Positions 54,201 to 64,000 of a DNA stretch of 64,000 nt are shown here, piece after piece. The stretch's first letter is position 1; every line of letters starts with the position of its first letter. The notes beneath the pieces are model-generated. The model was not told where the DNA came from, searched no databases, and saw only the letters and a list, made by a program, of their open reading frames with translations. Source of the stretch: Luscinia megarhynchos. Its lineage: Eukaryota; Chordata; Aves; Passeriformes; Turdidae. The position numbers and the translations under genes are program-made. The stretch covers positions 1,302,001 to 1,366,000 of the forward strand of contig CM067591.1 of the NCBI GenBank assembly GCA_034336665.1. The letters are read 5' to 3'.

Positions 54201-57200
54201 TCCTCCCAGGGTGTATAGGGACCTTCTGGGCACCTGGGATATTCCCAGTGTTTGGGACCCCTTGGATACCTGGGAGACCTCAGGGCATTTGGGACAGCTC
54301 TTGCTGTCTGGGACTCCCAAATATCTGGGATCCCCTGATGTCTGAGACCAGCTCCTGGACACTTGGGACACGCTGTGTGTCACCAGTCACCTGTGACCTC
54401 TCTGGTGCCTGGAACACCCTGGGAACCCAGGAACCCCTGGGCACCTGGGGACTGTCTGTGCAGCCTGGGGACCTGCCTGGGACCAGTAGCTGGGCTCCCC
54501 ATGGCACCTGTGCCCCCCTGCTGCCATCCCCAGGATGCACTTGGCCCTGAAGGCGTACCAGGAGCTGCTGCGGACGGTGCAGGAGATGGATCGCTCCCCG
54601 GAGCAGGCGGTGCGGGACAGCAGCCAGGTCATCAAGAGTGAGTCCCTCTGCCCCATCCCTTGGGGTGTCCCTGACCCTGACCCCTTCCCACTGCCACCCT
54701 CCTCTCCTCCCCAGGCAACATCTTCTACCTGATGGAATACCGGGAGCTCTTCCTGGCGCTCTTCCGCAAGTTCGACGAGGCCAAGCAGCCGCGCAGTTTC
54801 CTGCGGGACCTGGTGGAGACTGCCCACCTCTTCCTCCGCATGCTGGAGCGCTTCTGCCGCGGCCGTGCCAACCTGGTGGTGCAGGTGGGGTGTGCCTGCC
54901 CTGCCTTGGGGGTCCCCTGAGGGTCAGGCAGCCCCTCCTGACCCCATCTTTGTTCCCGCAGAGCAAGCGTGTGCGGAGGAAGAAGAAGAAGCCTCGTGTG
55001 CCTGCAGCTCCTGCGCAGCCCAGCGCCGCGGAGCTGGAGCAGCTGTGGGAAGGGTTGGCCCCGCAGCTCCAGGCCTGCCTGGAGGTACCAGGGAAGGGTC
55101 CAGCCCCACAGGGAGGGTGTTCTGGAGGTGTTGGTGGGGCACACAGAGTGACCCTGTCCTGCCCCAGGGCGAGGTGCCCCTCCCTGAGGACGTGGTGCCC
55201 TTCGACGCCGCCTCGGAGACGCCGGTGGAGGAGCAGCGTGCCGAGGCTCTGCTGAGGATCCAGGAGTGCCTGCGGGGCTCCCGCCTGCCCCAGGCCCTGC
55301 GCCTGCTGCGCTCGGCCAGGTACCAGCACCGTGCTGCCCAGCTCCTGCCCAGGGCGTGGGGGCACGGTGCCAGCCTGTCCCCAATGTCCCCAGGGAGGTG
55401 TGGCCCGAAGGGGACGTGTTTGGAGCCACGGATGCGGGGCCACCTGAGGAGACCCAGCTGCTGCGGGAGATCCTCGTCGCTCCCCTGCCCAGTGAGTCCC
55501 CGTTTGTGACACTGGGAAGGGAGAAAACTTTGGCTGCAGAGCCTCAGCACATCCCACCACAGGGCATGTGCCCACCGAGCCCGAGGAGCCGGAGGAAGAG
55601 GAAGAGGAGGATGAGGAGGAAGAGGAGGAGCAGACCCTGCAGGTGTCAGAGAAGGAATTCAACTTCCTCGACTACCTGAAGCGGTGAGAAGGGTTTGGGG
55701 AGGGCTGGGGGGGTCCCTGAGGGGCAGCTGCACTGATGGGGTGTCACGATCCACTCAACCCGAGCTGGAGTCGTGATGGTTTGTTCGACCCCAGGGTGCA
55801 AAAAGACAAAAGCAAGAGACTCAGGTTTTGTTCTGCAGAAAGCAGCAATGCAGTTTATTGGGTGAAAACAATTCAGTTTTGTGATAGAATAGAGAGAGAG
55901 AGGGGTAAAGGAAAAGGAGAGAGAGAGACAGAAAGGATGGGATATAGCTACCAACAAGGGAAGCATGCTCGTGGTTGTCCAGTGATAGACACATCTTCAA
56001 TCCATTGGGGAGAAAGAGATCTCAGAGTCTCTTTAGGAAAGTCACTTTTTATAGTCCTTTTCCAAAGCCTCTGGCGAAAAGGTGGGGAGATTTATGGGCT
56101 GTTGTATGTGGAGATCGTTGCTCCATGATGCAGGTGCAGGAACAGGTGCTATAAGCAGCACCCTGCTGAGAGCAGCGTGCCATGGCAGCACCAGCACAGG
56201 CACAGACAGTGCTGGGCAGCACCAGGCACAGGCACAGACAGTCCTGGGCAAACATCCCCCTGGGCCGGGCCAGAACTCATCTCCAGAGCAGTGGTGGGGT
56301 CCAGGCTCTCAGAGAAACCTCAGAGCGAGCCTCAGCCGGGCCGCCCGCAGGTTCGCGTGCGCGCCGGTGGTGCGGGCGCTGGTGCTGCTGCTGCGGGGCT
56401 ACGCGCGGAACAGCCCCCGCACCAACCACTGCGCCGCGCGCCTGCTGCACCGCCTGGCCCGCGAGCTGCGCATGGAGCCGCTGCTCTTCCAGCTCTCCCT
56501 CTTCGCCCTCTTCCACCGCCTGCTCAGCGACCCCGCGGCTGCTGCCTACCAGGTCAGGCACGGCCCCGAGCCCCCCTGGGAGGGAATTGTCACTGCAGGC
56601 CCCCAGCCCTGCTCAGCCCCCAGCATCTCCCCAGCCCCTGCTCAGCCCCCCAGCCCTGCTCAGTCCCTCAGCATCATCCAGCCCTGCTCAGTCCCTGCAG
56701 CCCCCCGCCCTGCTCAGTCCCTGCAGCCTCCAGCCCTGCTCAGCCCCCAGCATCATCCAGCCCTGCTCAGTCCCTGCAGCCCCCAGCCCTGCTCAAATCC
56801 CTCAGCATTCCCCAGCCCCACTGAGTCCCTGCAGCCCCCAGCCCTGCTTAATTTCTCAGCATTCCCCAGTCCCACTGAATCCCCAGCAGCTCCCAGTCCT
56901 GCTCAATCCCCCAGCATGTCCCCAGTCCTGCTCAGTCCCTGCAGCCCCCAGCCCTGCTCAGTCCCTCAGCATCCCCCAGCCCTGCTCAGTCCCTGCAGCC
57001 CCCAGCCCTGCTCAGTTCTCAGCATCCCCCAGCCCTGCTCAGCCCCCAGCATCTCCCAGCCCTGCTCAGTCCCTGCAGCCCCCAGCCCTGCTCAAATCCT
57101 CAGCATTCCCCAGCCCCACTGAGTCCCCAGCAGCTCCCATCCCTGCTCTGTCCCTGCAGCTCCCAGCCCCACTCAGTCCCCAGCATCCCCCACCCCCACT

Positions 57201-60200
57201 CTCCATCCCTGGTGTCCTTCAGCCCCACTCTCTGTGCCCACATCTCCCAGCCCCTCTGTCTGTCCCTGGTCCAGCCCTGCTCTGTGTTCCAAATTTCCCT
57301 CAGCCCCACTCTCTGTCCCCAGTGTCCTTCAGTCCCTCTCTCCCTCCTGCTGTCCCCAGGAGTTGGTGGCCTTGGCCAAGTTCATCCTGGGCAAGTTCTT
57401 TGCGCTGGCAGCCACCAACAAAAAGGCCTTTGTGGAGCTGCTCTTCTGGAAGAGCCCAGCCATCGTCTACGAGATGACCAAGGGCTACAGCTCCCTGCAG
57501 GAGGGAGAGGGGTGAGTGGGGCCGGGGAGGGGGCTGCCACCCCCTCTCTCCTCCCCTCACCTCCCTTCTGCCCCTCCCCAGGAGCACCCGGAGCCGGGTC
57601 CCCCCCTGGACACCCCAGCAGGAGCAGGAGCTGCAGGAGCTGTACTGGAAGTACAAGGAGGTGGAAGGTACTGAGGGTCTCTGGGGTCTCAGTGGGACCC
57701 CCGGGGGGTGGCAGGGGTTCTGTCCCTGCATTCTCCCTGTCCCACAGGTGGGGACATCATCGCTGCCATCCTGGCCCAGCTCCCGGCGCCGGGCCGGACG
57801 CGCAGGCAGGTGGTGAAGCAGCTGGTGAGGATGGGGCTGGCCAGCAGTGCCAAGGACTTCCCACGGGAGAGGTGGGTCAGAGACCCCTGGGGATGGGGCT
57901 GGAACCCCTGGGAACACGGCAGGGACCCCTGGGGACAGAGCAGGGACTCAGCTCCTCCTGGGGCAGGGACCCCCTGGAACAGGACATGGATTAATCTTCT
58001 CCTGGGGCAGGGATCCCCCTGGAACAGGGCAGGGACCCCTGGGAACAGGTCAGGCACCCCCTGGAACAGGACATGGATTCATCTTCTCCTGGGGCAGGGA
58101 TCCCCCTGGAACAGGGCAGGGACCCCCAGGAACAGGACAGGAATTCACCTTCTCCTGTAGCTGGAACCCCTGGGGGCAGGGCAGGGACTCAGCTCCTCCC
58201 AGGGCAGGGACCCACGGCTGTTTCCCACCCCCAGGAAAGGCACCAACATCGTGCTGTGGACGCAGGAGCAGGAGGAGGAGCTGACACGCCTCTTCGAGGA
58301 GTTCCAGGGCTCAGATGGTGAGCTGGACACGGGGAGCAGACCCCTAAAATCCCCCTGTAGCCCCCCAAACTGACCCACCTCTCCCACAGACGTCCTGGGG
58401 AACATCATGAAGCACCTGACGGCGCGGCGCTCACGGGCTCGGGTGGTGGAGAAGCTGCTGGGGCTGGGGCTGGTGGCTGAGCGCAAGGAGCTGTACAAGA
58501 AACGCCGGAGGAAGAGCCAGGGCCCCAGCCCCGGGCAGGTATGGGGGGCTGGAGGGTCCTGGGCTGTGTCCTGGGGGTGCTGTTCCACCCTGGGGCACCC
58601 AAACACTGCTGGCTCCCACAGGCTGCCACAGGTGTCCCGGCCATGCCAGCCCAGGACAGCTCAGGAGAGGATGAGGACAGCGAGGAGGACGAGGATGAGG
58701 ATGAGGATGAAGCAGAGGAAGGCCCCATGGAGGAGCACTGGGTGCCTGAGGAAGGGGCTGGGCAGGACCTGGCGCAGCACCTGCATCAGGAAGGTGGGTG
58801 AGGGGCTCTGAACCCCCCAGCTGGGCTTGGCTGTGGGGCTGGGTCCTGTGTCCCTGTGTCACCTTCTGCTGTCCCCAGGCCTGGCCGGGCCCCTGCGGTG
58901 GCTGGAGAACTGTCTGAGAAGGGCGGCAGGGGACCGTGAGGAGGATGGTGAGCAGGGTGGGGGGGCTGTGGGGTCGGGTGGGGGGTGCTGTGGGGTCGGG
59001 TGGGGGGTTGCTGTGGGGCTGGGGTCTCTCTGACCCCGCTCCCGGCCCAGGCGTGTCCCACCCGGTGCCGCTGGTGCCGCTGACGGAGGAGAACGAGGAC
59101 GCCATGGAGGATCGGCGCTTCCGGGCCCTGCTGCGACAGCTGGGGCTGCGGCCCCCTGCCAGCGAGCAGGTGAGCTCCCTGTGCCCATCCCTGTCCCCAT
59201 CCCCATCGCCATCCCTGTCCTCATCCTTGTCCCCATCCCCACCCTCGTCCTGTCCCTATCCCTGTCCCTGTCCCTATCACCATCCCCATCGCCATCAATG
59301 TATCCATCCCTGTCCCCATCCCTGTCCCTATCGCCATCAATGTCCTCATCCCCATCCTGTCCCTATCTCTGTCTCTGTACCCATCACCATCCCCATCACC
59401 ATCCCTGTCCTCATCCTTGTCCTCATCCTTGTCCCCATCCCTGTCCTCATCCCCATCCTGTCCCTGTCCCCATTGCCATCAATGTCCCCATCTCTGTCCC
59501 CATCACCATCAATGTATCCATCCCTGTCCCCATCACTGCCCCATCCCCGTCCTGTCCCCATTTCTGTCCCCATCTCCGTCCTATTCCCATCCCTACTCCC
59601 ATCCCCATCCCTGCCCCATTCCCATCCCTGTTCCCATCCCCGTCCCCTTCTCCATCCACATGTCTGTTCTTATCCCTGTCCCCATCCCTGCCCCATCCCT
59701 GTCCCCTTCTCCATCTCAGTCCCCATCCCCTCCCTATCCCTGTCCCCTTCCCCTTCCCCATCCCCATCCCCATCCCCATCCCCATCCCCATCCCTGTTCC
59801 TATCCCCATCCCCATCCCTGTCCCCATCCCCATCCCCATCCCCTCACCCCCAGCTCAGCCCTGTGGTCCCCCCTCCCTGCCCAGGAATCCTTCTGGCGCA
59901 TCCCGGCCGCCCTCACCCCGCAGCAGCTCCGGCGTGCAGCCGCCTCCATCGCCCACCATGGCCCCCCGGGAGCCCCCCAGGACCTGCCAGAGCCACCGAG
60001 GTGCCCCCAGGACCTGGCTGCAGGTGAGGAGTGGGGCTGGGGGTGGGGGATCCCCAGGTGTGGGGCTGGCTCTGAGCCCCCCTCCTTGTGCCCCTCAGCA
60101 GAGCCGCTGCCGGCAGGGCTGGGATCAGACTCGGAGAGGTGAGACTGGAATTCCTTCTCAGCTTGGGGGGTTCCCCAAGGGTTTGGGAGGGCCTTCTCCC

Positions 60201-60618
60201 TGCCTCAGCGGGGGGATCCAGCCCTCTGTGTTCTCCCCGTGTGGGGCTGAGCTGTGCCACCCCCTGCAGCGAGGAGCCCGTCCCTGTCCCTGTCCCTGTC
60301 CCCAGCCCGGTGCAGCCGCGCTCCAAGAGGCGCCGGGAGCTCGCCAGCGAGGATGAGGATGAGGATGGTGGCAGCTCAGGTGGGTTCAGCTCGCTGGGGG
60401 CTGAGGGAGCTCTGGGTGTCACTGAGGTTGTCCTGTCCCTGTCCCCTTTGCCACATCCCTGGGGGGCTCAGCTGTCCCCTCTCCCTCCATCCACAGGCAC
60501 CGAGCCGGCCCCTGCAGCTCCCTGCTCCGAGGAGGATGAGGAGGATGAAGAGCCACAGCCCCGGGGGAGGCGGAAGCGCATCCGCTGCCTGGAAGAGGAA
60601 GAGGAGGAGGAGGAGGAT
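51210..60618 (+). CDS. TIMELESS: TIMELESS, replication-fork protection factor
   Basis: Nuclear partner of TIPIN in the fork-protection complex (also links to the circadian clock). 29 coding exons: 51210-51306, 51379-51532, 51615-51730, 51805-51867, 52061-52162, 52253-52411, 52487-52620, 52698-52785, 53591-53767, 53843-54060, 54534-54637, 54715-54884, 54962-55084, 55168-55319, 55394-55491, 55563-55683, 56351-56552, 57360-57511, 57582-57667, 57748-57871, 58235-58317, 58390-58538, 58622-58793, 58879-58947, 59051-59169, 59885-60023, 60099-60138, 60270-60379 and 60497-60618. Starts [20 protein letters not shown] (human [20 protein letters not shown]). Basic NLS-like [11 protein letters not shown] near 54965; acidic runs near 55590, 58670 and 60530; C-terminal [19 protein letters not shown]. 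About 1213 aa, human 1208. One extra base near 51727 (AAAGGAG for AAAGAG) breaks frame; all other junctions are in phase. Confidence 0.97.
52790..53465. repeat. GGGACACAGG-type repeats in a TIMELESS intron
   Basis: Loose GTGGGGGACACAGG-like units, then three near-identical units of about 59 bp at 53300-53462 containing GGGACATTCTGGGGACTCAG and TGGGGCTGGGGGATGCTGAG. Intronic between exons ending 52785 and starting 53591. Confidence 0.82.
54070..54500. repeat. Degenerate CCTGGGA repeat in a TIMELESS intron
   Basis: Short imperfect units such as GGCACCTGGGACTTCCTGGG and GTGTCTGGGGATTCTT; not a tight array. Nothing else recognised. Confidence 0.55.
55742..56322 (-). mobile_element. LTR, family B, copy 2
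   Basis: In a TIMELESS intron, ending about 30 bases before the exon at 56351. On the minus strand: a TG start (plus CCTCA at 56318-56322), TATAAAAA (plus 56046-56053 reversed), AATAAA (plus TTTATT 55854-55859) and an ACA end (plus TGTCACG at 55742). This is the U3-TATA-R-polyA order of a solo LTR. Same family as 28822-30290 but with only two CAGCACCAGCACAGG units and a short purine run. No internal viral genes; no clear target-site duplication. Confidence 0.8.
56590..57200. repeat. Minisatellite CAGCCCTGCTCAGTCCCTGCAGCCCC in TIMELESS intron
   Basis: Units of about 26-33 bp: CAGCCCTGCTCAGTCCCTGC, AGCATCCCCCAGCCCTGCTC. CCTGCAG recurs many times in a pyrimidine context, so the array offers many weak 3' splice-site look-alikes before the real acceptor at 57359. 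Confidence 0.88.
57880..58225. repeat. Minisatellite GGGGCAGGGATCCCCCTGGAACAGG in TIMELESS intron
   Basis: About eight units of 25-50 bp combining CTCCTGGGGCAGGGATCCCC and TGGAACAGGGCAGGGACCCC. It occupies nearly the whole intron between 57871 and 58235. Confidence 0.85.
59180..59870. repeat. (CCATCCCTGTCC)n minisatellite in TIMELESS intron
   Basis: Pyrimidine-rich array of CCATCCCTGTCCCCATCACC-type units. It spans almost the full intron from the donor at 59170 to the acceptor at 59884. Similar in motif to the BAZ2A intron array at 16250-16680. Confidence 0.92.
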
Positions 60619-60896
60619 TGAGTGGCTCCCCATATCCTGCCTGTGCCCAGGCCTTGTGCTGTTTCCTGGGTTTTTTTGCAGATTTTATTGGATTTCTGCA
60701 GTTTTTCTGGGGTTTCTACAGATTTTCTGAGGTTTCTGCAGATTTTCTTCTGCAGGTTTTGATGCTGTTTTTAAAGGCTGCACAAGCAACCAGTTTCTCC
60801 ACCTGACACCATCTCCCTGTTTTACCTCAAATTCCCTCTTTTACCTCAGCTGCTTTTTTTTTTTTCCTATAACTTTTTAAATCTGGACAGGGCCTA

Positions 60897-60906
60897 AATA
60901 AATAAA
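60897..60906 (+). terminator. TIMELESS: TIMELESS polyadenylation signals (overlapping)
   Basis: AATAAATAAA gives two overlapping AATAAA hexamers about 280 bases after the stop. The APOF TATA box is only about 130 bases further on. Confidence 0.85.
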
Positions 60907-61036
60907 GGTGACTTTTGGCCTCCTTGAGTGTGTGTGGGTCTGCAGCAGGGCTGGGGGCTCGAGCCGCCCTGGCCTCAGGGAGTGCCTGCTCCCTGTCCCT
61001 GTCCCGGACGTGTCGCAACTCCCTGATAACAACGGC

Positions 61037-61042
61037 TATAAA
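61037..61042 (+). promoter_or_regulatory. APOF: APOF TATA box and untranslated exon 1
   Basis: TATAAA in GGCTATAAAGG. The inferred untranslated first exon is about 61066-61101, ending GGCGAGCG before GTGAGCTGG. The second exon begins at 61183, with the start codon 8 bases in (GCCACCATGC, strong context). Confidence 0.75.
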
Positions 61043-61189
61043 GGGTCACGGGGCAGCTGCGGCCGCAGCAGCCGGACAGGGCAGGGGCCAGCGGCGAGCG
61101 GGTGAGCTGGGACACGGGGGGCTCACGGGGGGCTGTGACCACGGGGGTCTGACAGAGCTCTGCCCTTCTCCCACCTCCACAGAGCCACC

Positions 61190-62026
61190 ATGCCGCGGGT
61201 TCTGCTCTTCCTCCCTCTCATCCTCACGGCTGTGTCTGTGCTGACCCCTGGGCTGGCTGCCGGTGACCAGCGGCTGCTGACCGAGCTGGTGGGGCTACCA
61301 GAGCCCACCCACGCCACGGCCATCCCGTGCCACACGCTCGGTCCCCACACCCTGCCCGGTTTCTCCCGGCTGCCGCCGCTGCCCCGCGGGCTGGCCCGTG
61401 CCGCGCTGGCCCTGGCCCTGCGTGGGGCTGGCTGTGCCCCCCAGGCTGAAGCCGAGGCGCTGGCGCTGGCACAGGAGCTGGGCACCCCCACGGCCGCGGC
61501 GCTGCTGCGGGGGCTGGCGCGGCTACCGGGCGCTCCGGCCCCGCGGCCGCTGGCGCTGCTGCTGCGGCGGCTGGCCCGCCCGCGGGGCTCTGCCTGCGTG
61601 GATCTGCGTGGCACGGAGCCCACGCCGCCCGCCCGGGGGCTGCCGGGGGTCCGGCTGTGCCGGCGCCGGCGGGAGGATGGGGACACGGACGCCTGCAGCC
61701 CGGCGGGGGAGCGGGAAGCGCACCAGGTGCTGGAGTGGGTGCCAGGAGTCAGCATCTTCTACAACCTGGGCACCAGCGTCTACTTCGCCTTCCAGGGCTG
61801 CAAAGCCACGGCGTCCACGCGGGCGCTGGAGGCCGCCGAGGATCTGGGCTACGCCGGGCTGGCGGCGCTCACCGGGGGCCTGGGGGGCCCGGTGGCCATG
61901 GGGGTGCAGATGGGGCTGCAGCCGGGCATCAAGGCCGGCGTGAGGGCGCTCATCGCGTACTTCACCTCGGCCGGGGAGCCCTCGCCGGTGCCCACTGCCC
62001 ACAGCGGCCCCGTGCTCATCGTTTGA
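61190..62026 (+). CDS. APOF: APOF, apolipoprotein F
   Basis: Secreted lipoprotein-associated protein; in mammals it modulates cholesteryl-ester transfer. Single coding exon, 278 aa. The N-terminus MPRVLLFLPLILTAVSVLTP is a clear signal peptide. A polybasic LCRRRRED site near residue 160 fits proprotein cleavage, as human APOF is made as a longer precursor. The C-terminal part has EWVPGVSIFYNLGTSVYFAF and a Gly-rich LTGGLGGPVAMGVQMGLQPG, the conserved block as I recall it from vertebrate APOF. Position between TIMELESS and STAT2 is the syntenic place of APOF, which carries much of the assignment. Leu/Ala/Arg-rich and GC-rich; no break seen. Confidence 0.88.
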   Translation: MPRVLLFLPLILTAVSVLTPGLAAGDQRLLTELVGLPEPTHATAIPCHTLGPHTLPGFSRLPPLPRGLARAALALALRGAGCAPQAEAEALALAQELGTPTAAALLRGLARLPGAPAPRPLALLLRRLARPRGSACVDLRGTEPTPPARGLPGVRLCRRRREDGDTDACSPAGEREAHQVLEWVPGVSIFYNLGTSVYFAFQGCKATASTRALEAAEDLGYAGLAALTGGLGGPVAMGVQMGLQPGIKAGVRALIAYFTSAGEPSPVPTAHSGPVLIV

Positions 62027-62031
62027 ATAAA
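62026..62031 (+). terminator. APOF: APOF polyadenylation signal overlapping the stop codon
   Basis: The stop TGA (62024-62026) shares its A with AATAAA (62026-62031): TTTGAATAAAGACC. The 3' UTR would be about 20-30 bases. No later AATAAA is present nearby. Confidence 0.75.
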
Positions 62032-62129
62032 GACCAGTGTGGCAGCGGGTCCTTGTTTGGATGGGTGCAGGGTCACCCTGCCCTGGGGCAGCGGGACCTC
62101 GGCCACGTGGTGGCCTGAGCCACGTGGTG

Positions 62130-62730
62130 GCAGCTGGGCTGGGCCTGTCCCTGTCCTGCTGTGGCTCTGCTGTCCCCTATAGCCTGTTCCTGTCCCTGTA
62201 GCCCGAGCCGTGCCCCACAGCCAGCCCATCCCAGTCCCTGTCCCCACGGCTCTTTCCCTCCAGTCTGTCCCTGTCCCCATGGCTCTCTCCCTCTCTCCCT
62301 GCAGTTTGTCCCTCTCCCCTTGGCCCTGACTCTGTCCCTATCCCTGCAGTTTCTCCCTGTTTCCCTGACTCTGTACCCCTGTCCCCACAGCTCTGTCCCT
62401 GTCGTCCATGTCTTGTTCCCAATCCCATGGCCTGTCCCATAGCTCATCCTGCTGTCCCCATGGCCGGTACCTGTCCCCACGGCTCTATCCCTGTTCCTAT
62501 ACCCTGTCCCTATAGCTCTGTCCTGCAGCCTGTCGCTGTCCCCATGGCTCTGACCGTGTCCCCACCCCCCTGGCTCTGTCCCCACGGCCTGTCGCAGTCT
62601 CCCTGGCTCTGTCCCCCTGTCCCAATGGCTCTATCCCTGTTACGGCCTGCTCTTGTCCCCACGGCCTGTCGCGGTCCCCTCCGTCTCTGTCCCTGTCCCT
62701 GCCCCCCGCCCATCCCGGGCCGCCGCCGTT
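62130..62730. repeat. CCCATGGCTCTGTCCCTGTCC repeat between APOF and STAT2
   Basis: Degenerate units of about 20-35 bp combining CTCTGTCCCTGTCCCCATGG and CTGTCCCCACGG. Intergenic, no coding signal. Confidence 0.85.
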
Positions 62731-62769
62731 CCCGCCCCCGGTCCCCGCTGACCCCGCCCCCACGGCCCC

Positions 62770-63000
62770 GCTCCGTGTGACGTCAACTTGGGGAAATGAA
62801 CGGCGCGGCCGAACGCCGCCGCTCGCGGGGGGCGTGGCATCGACCCTGAGATCCGCCAATCACCGCTCAGATCAGGGAGGGGGCGCGGCATCGACCCGGA
62901 GCTCCGCCAATCACCGCGCAGAGCGGGGGAGGGGGCGTGGCCATCCCGCCTTCCTGGTCTGGTAGCGGCGGCGGTGGGTCCGGGATCCCGGGGGGAGGCC
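62770..63000 (+). promoter_or_regulatory. STAT2: STAT2 CpG promoter: CRE and a duplicated CCAAT unit
   Basis: TGACGTCA at 62778-62785, GGGGAAATGAA just after it, and two tandem units of about 51 bp, each with GGCATCGACCC and CCGCCAATCACCG (CCAAT at 62856-62860 and 62907-62911). TATA-less. The untranslated first exon probably ends near 62972 (GTAGCGGCGGCG before GTGGGTCC). Confidence 0.65.
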
Positions 63001-63339
63001 GGGGGTCCCGGGGGGGACATGGGCGGTTCTGGAGGCCCCGGGGGAGGGGGACACAGGCAGGGGACACCGGCTGGGGCGCACAGGGTGTCCCTTGGAGCGC
63101 TGTCCCGCTGGGCGGGGGTTGTTTAGGGGCGCCTATCCCTGCGGGAAGGACACTGGGGGTGCCCGCGGGGTTCAATGGGGGTCTTGGGGGACCTGGGGTG
63201 CTCCTTAAGGGGTGCTGCGGGCGTTGTGTGTGTGTGTGACCCTGCCCTGGGTGGGGAACCCCCCTCGGCTCAGCCCCTGCTCCCACCGCAGGACGCGGCT
63301 GCCGGCCCGCGGCCACCCCAGCGGGAGCGAGGGACCCCC

Positions 63340-63999
<660 letters not shown>

Positions 64000-64000
64000 G

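Overview
This is vertebrate nuclear DNA, almost certainly from a bird and probably a songbird. Genes are split by GT-AG introns, proteins match vertebrate orthologues, CR1-type LINE tails are present, and two LTR-like families resemble repeats I associate with passerines (the last from memory, not a search). The very high GC content, short introns and dense minisatellites fit an avian microchromosome. The gene order matches the human 12q13 block, read in reverse: PTGES3 - ATP5F1B - BAZ2A - RBMS2 - [GLS2 and SPRYD4 expected, not seen] - MIP - TIMELESS - APOF - STAT2.

Layout. 1-4.54 kb: PTGES3 (HSP90 co-chaperone p23) without its first exon. 5.2-8.7 kb: ATP5F1B (mitochondrial ATP synthase beta) with two intronic SNORD59 snoRNAs. 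8.7-12.97 kb: CpG-rich promoter and untranslated 5' region of BAZ2A. 12.97-33.7 kb: BAZ2A (NoRC chromatin remodelling subunit), 28 coding exons, introns filled with minisatellites and three LTR-like insertions. 33.8-40.5 kb, minus strand: RBMS2, tail to tail with BAZ2A. 40.6-44.7 kb: no coding gene; two large minisatellites and an orphan CpG-island promoter. 44.8-47.2 kb: an unusual aquaporin-family gene. 47.96-50.07 kb: MIP (aquaporin-0). 50.4-60.9 kb: TIMELESS, 29 coding exons. 61.0-62.03 kb: APOF. 62.8 kb to the end: STAT2 promoter and first coding exon.

The genes are neighbours by ancient synteny and do not form an operon-like system; most are housekeeping, two are membrane channels of the MIP family, APOF is a secreted lipoprotein protein and STAT2 is the interferon signal transducer. 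I found no new multi-gene system. The most notable items are: (1) an aquaporin paralogue whose pore-filter residues are mostly small; (2) the apparent absence of GLS2 and SPRYD4, with an orphan CpG promoter where GLS2 should start; (3) minisatellites that have amplified real splice donors or acceptors in BAZ2A and RBMS2; and (4) a recurrent pattern of 1-2 base frameshifts at short runs in otherwise conserved exons of BAZ2A, RBMS2, the aquaporin, MIP and TIMELESS. The last most simply indicates residual assembly indels, so these genes should not be called pseudogenes from this sequence alone.

Exon coordinates were derived by eye from splice signals, reading phase and remembered vertebrate orthologues; total lengths after allowing for the indels (BAZ2A about 1738 aa, TIMELESS about 1213 aa, ATP5F1B 533 aa, MIP 272 aa) fit the families.
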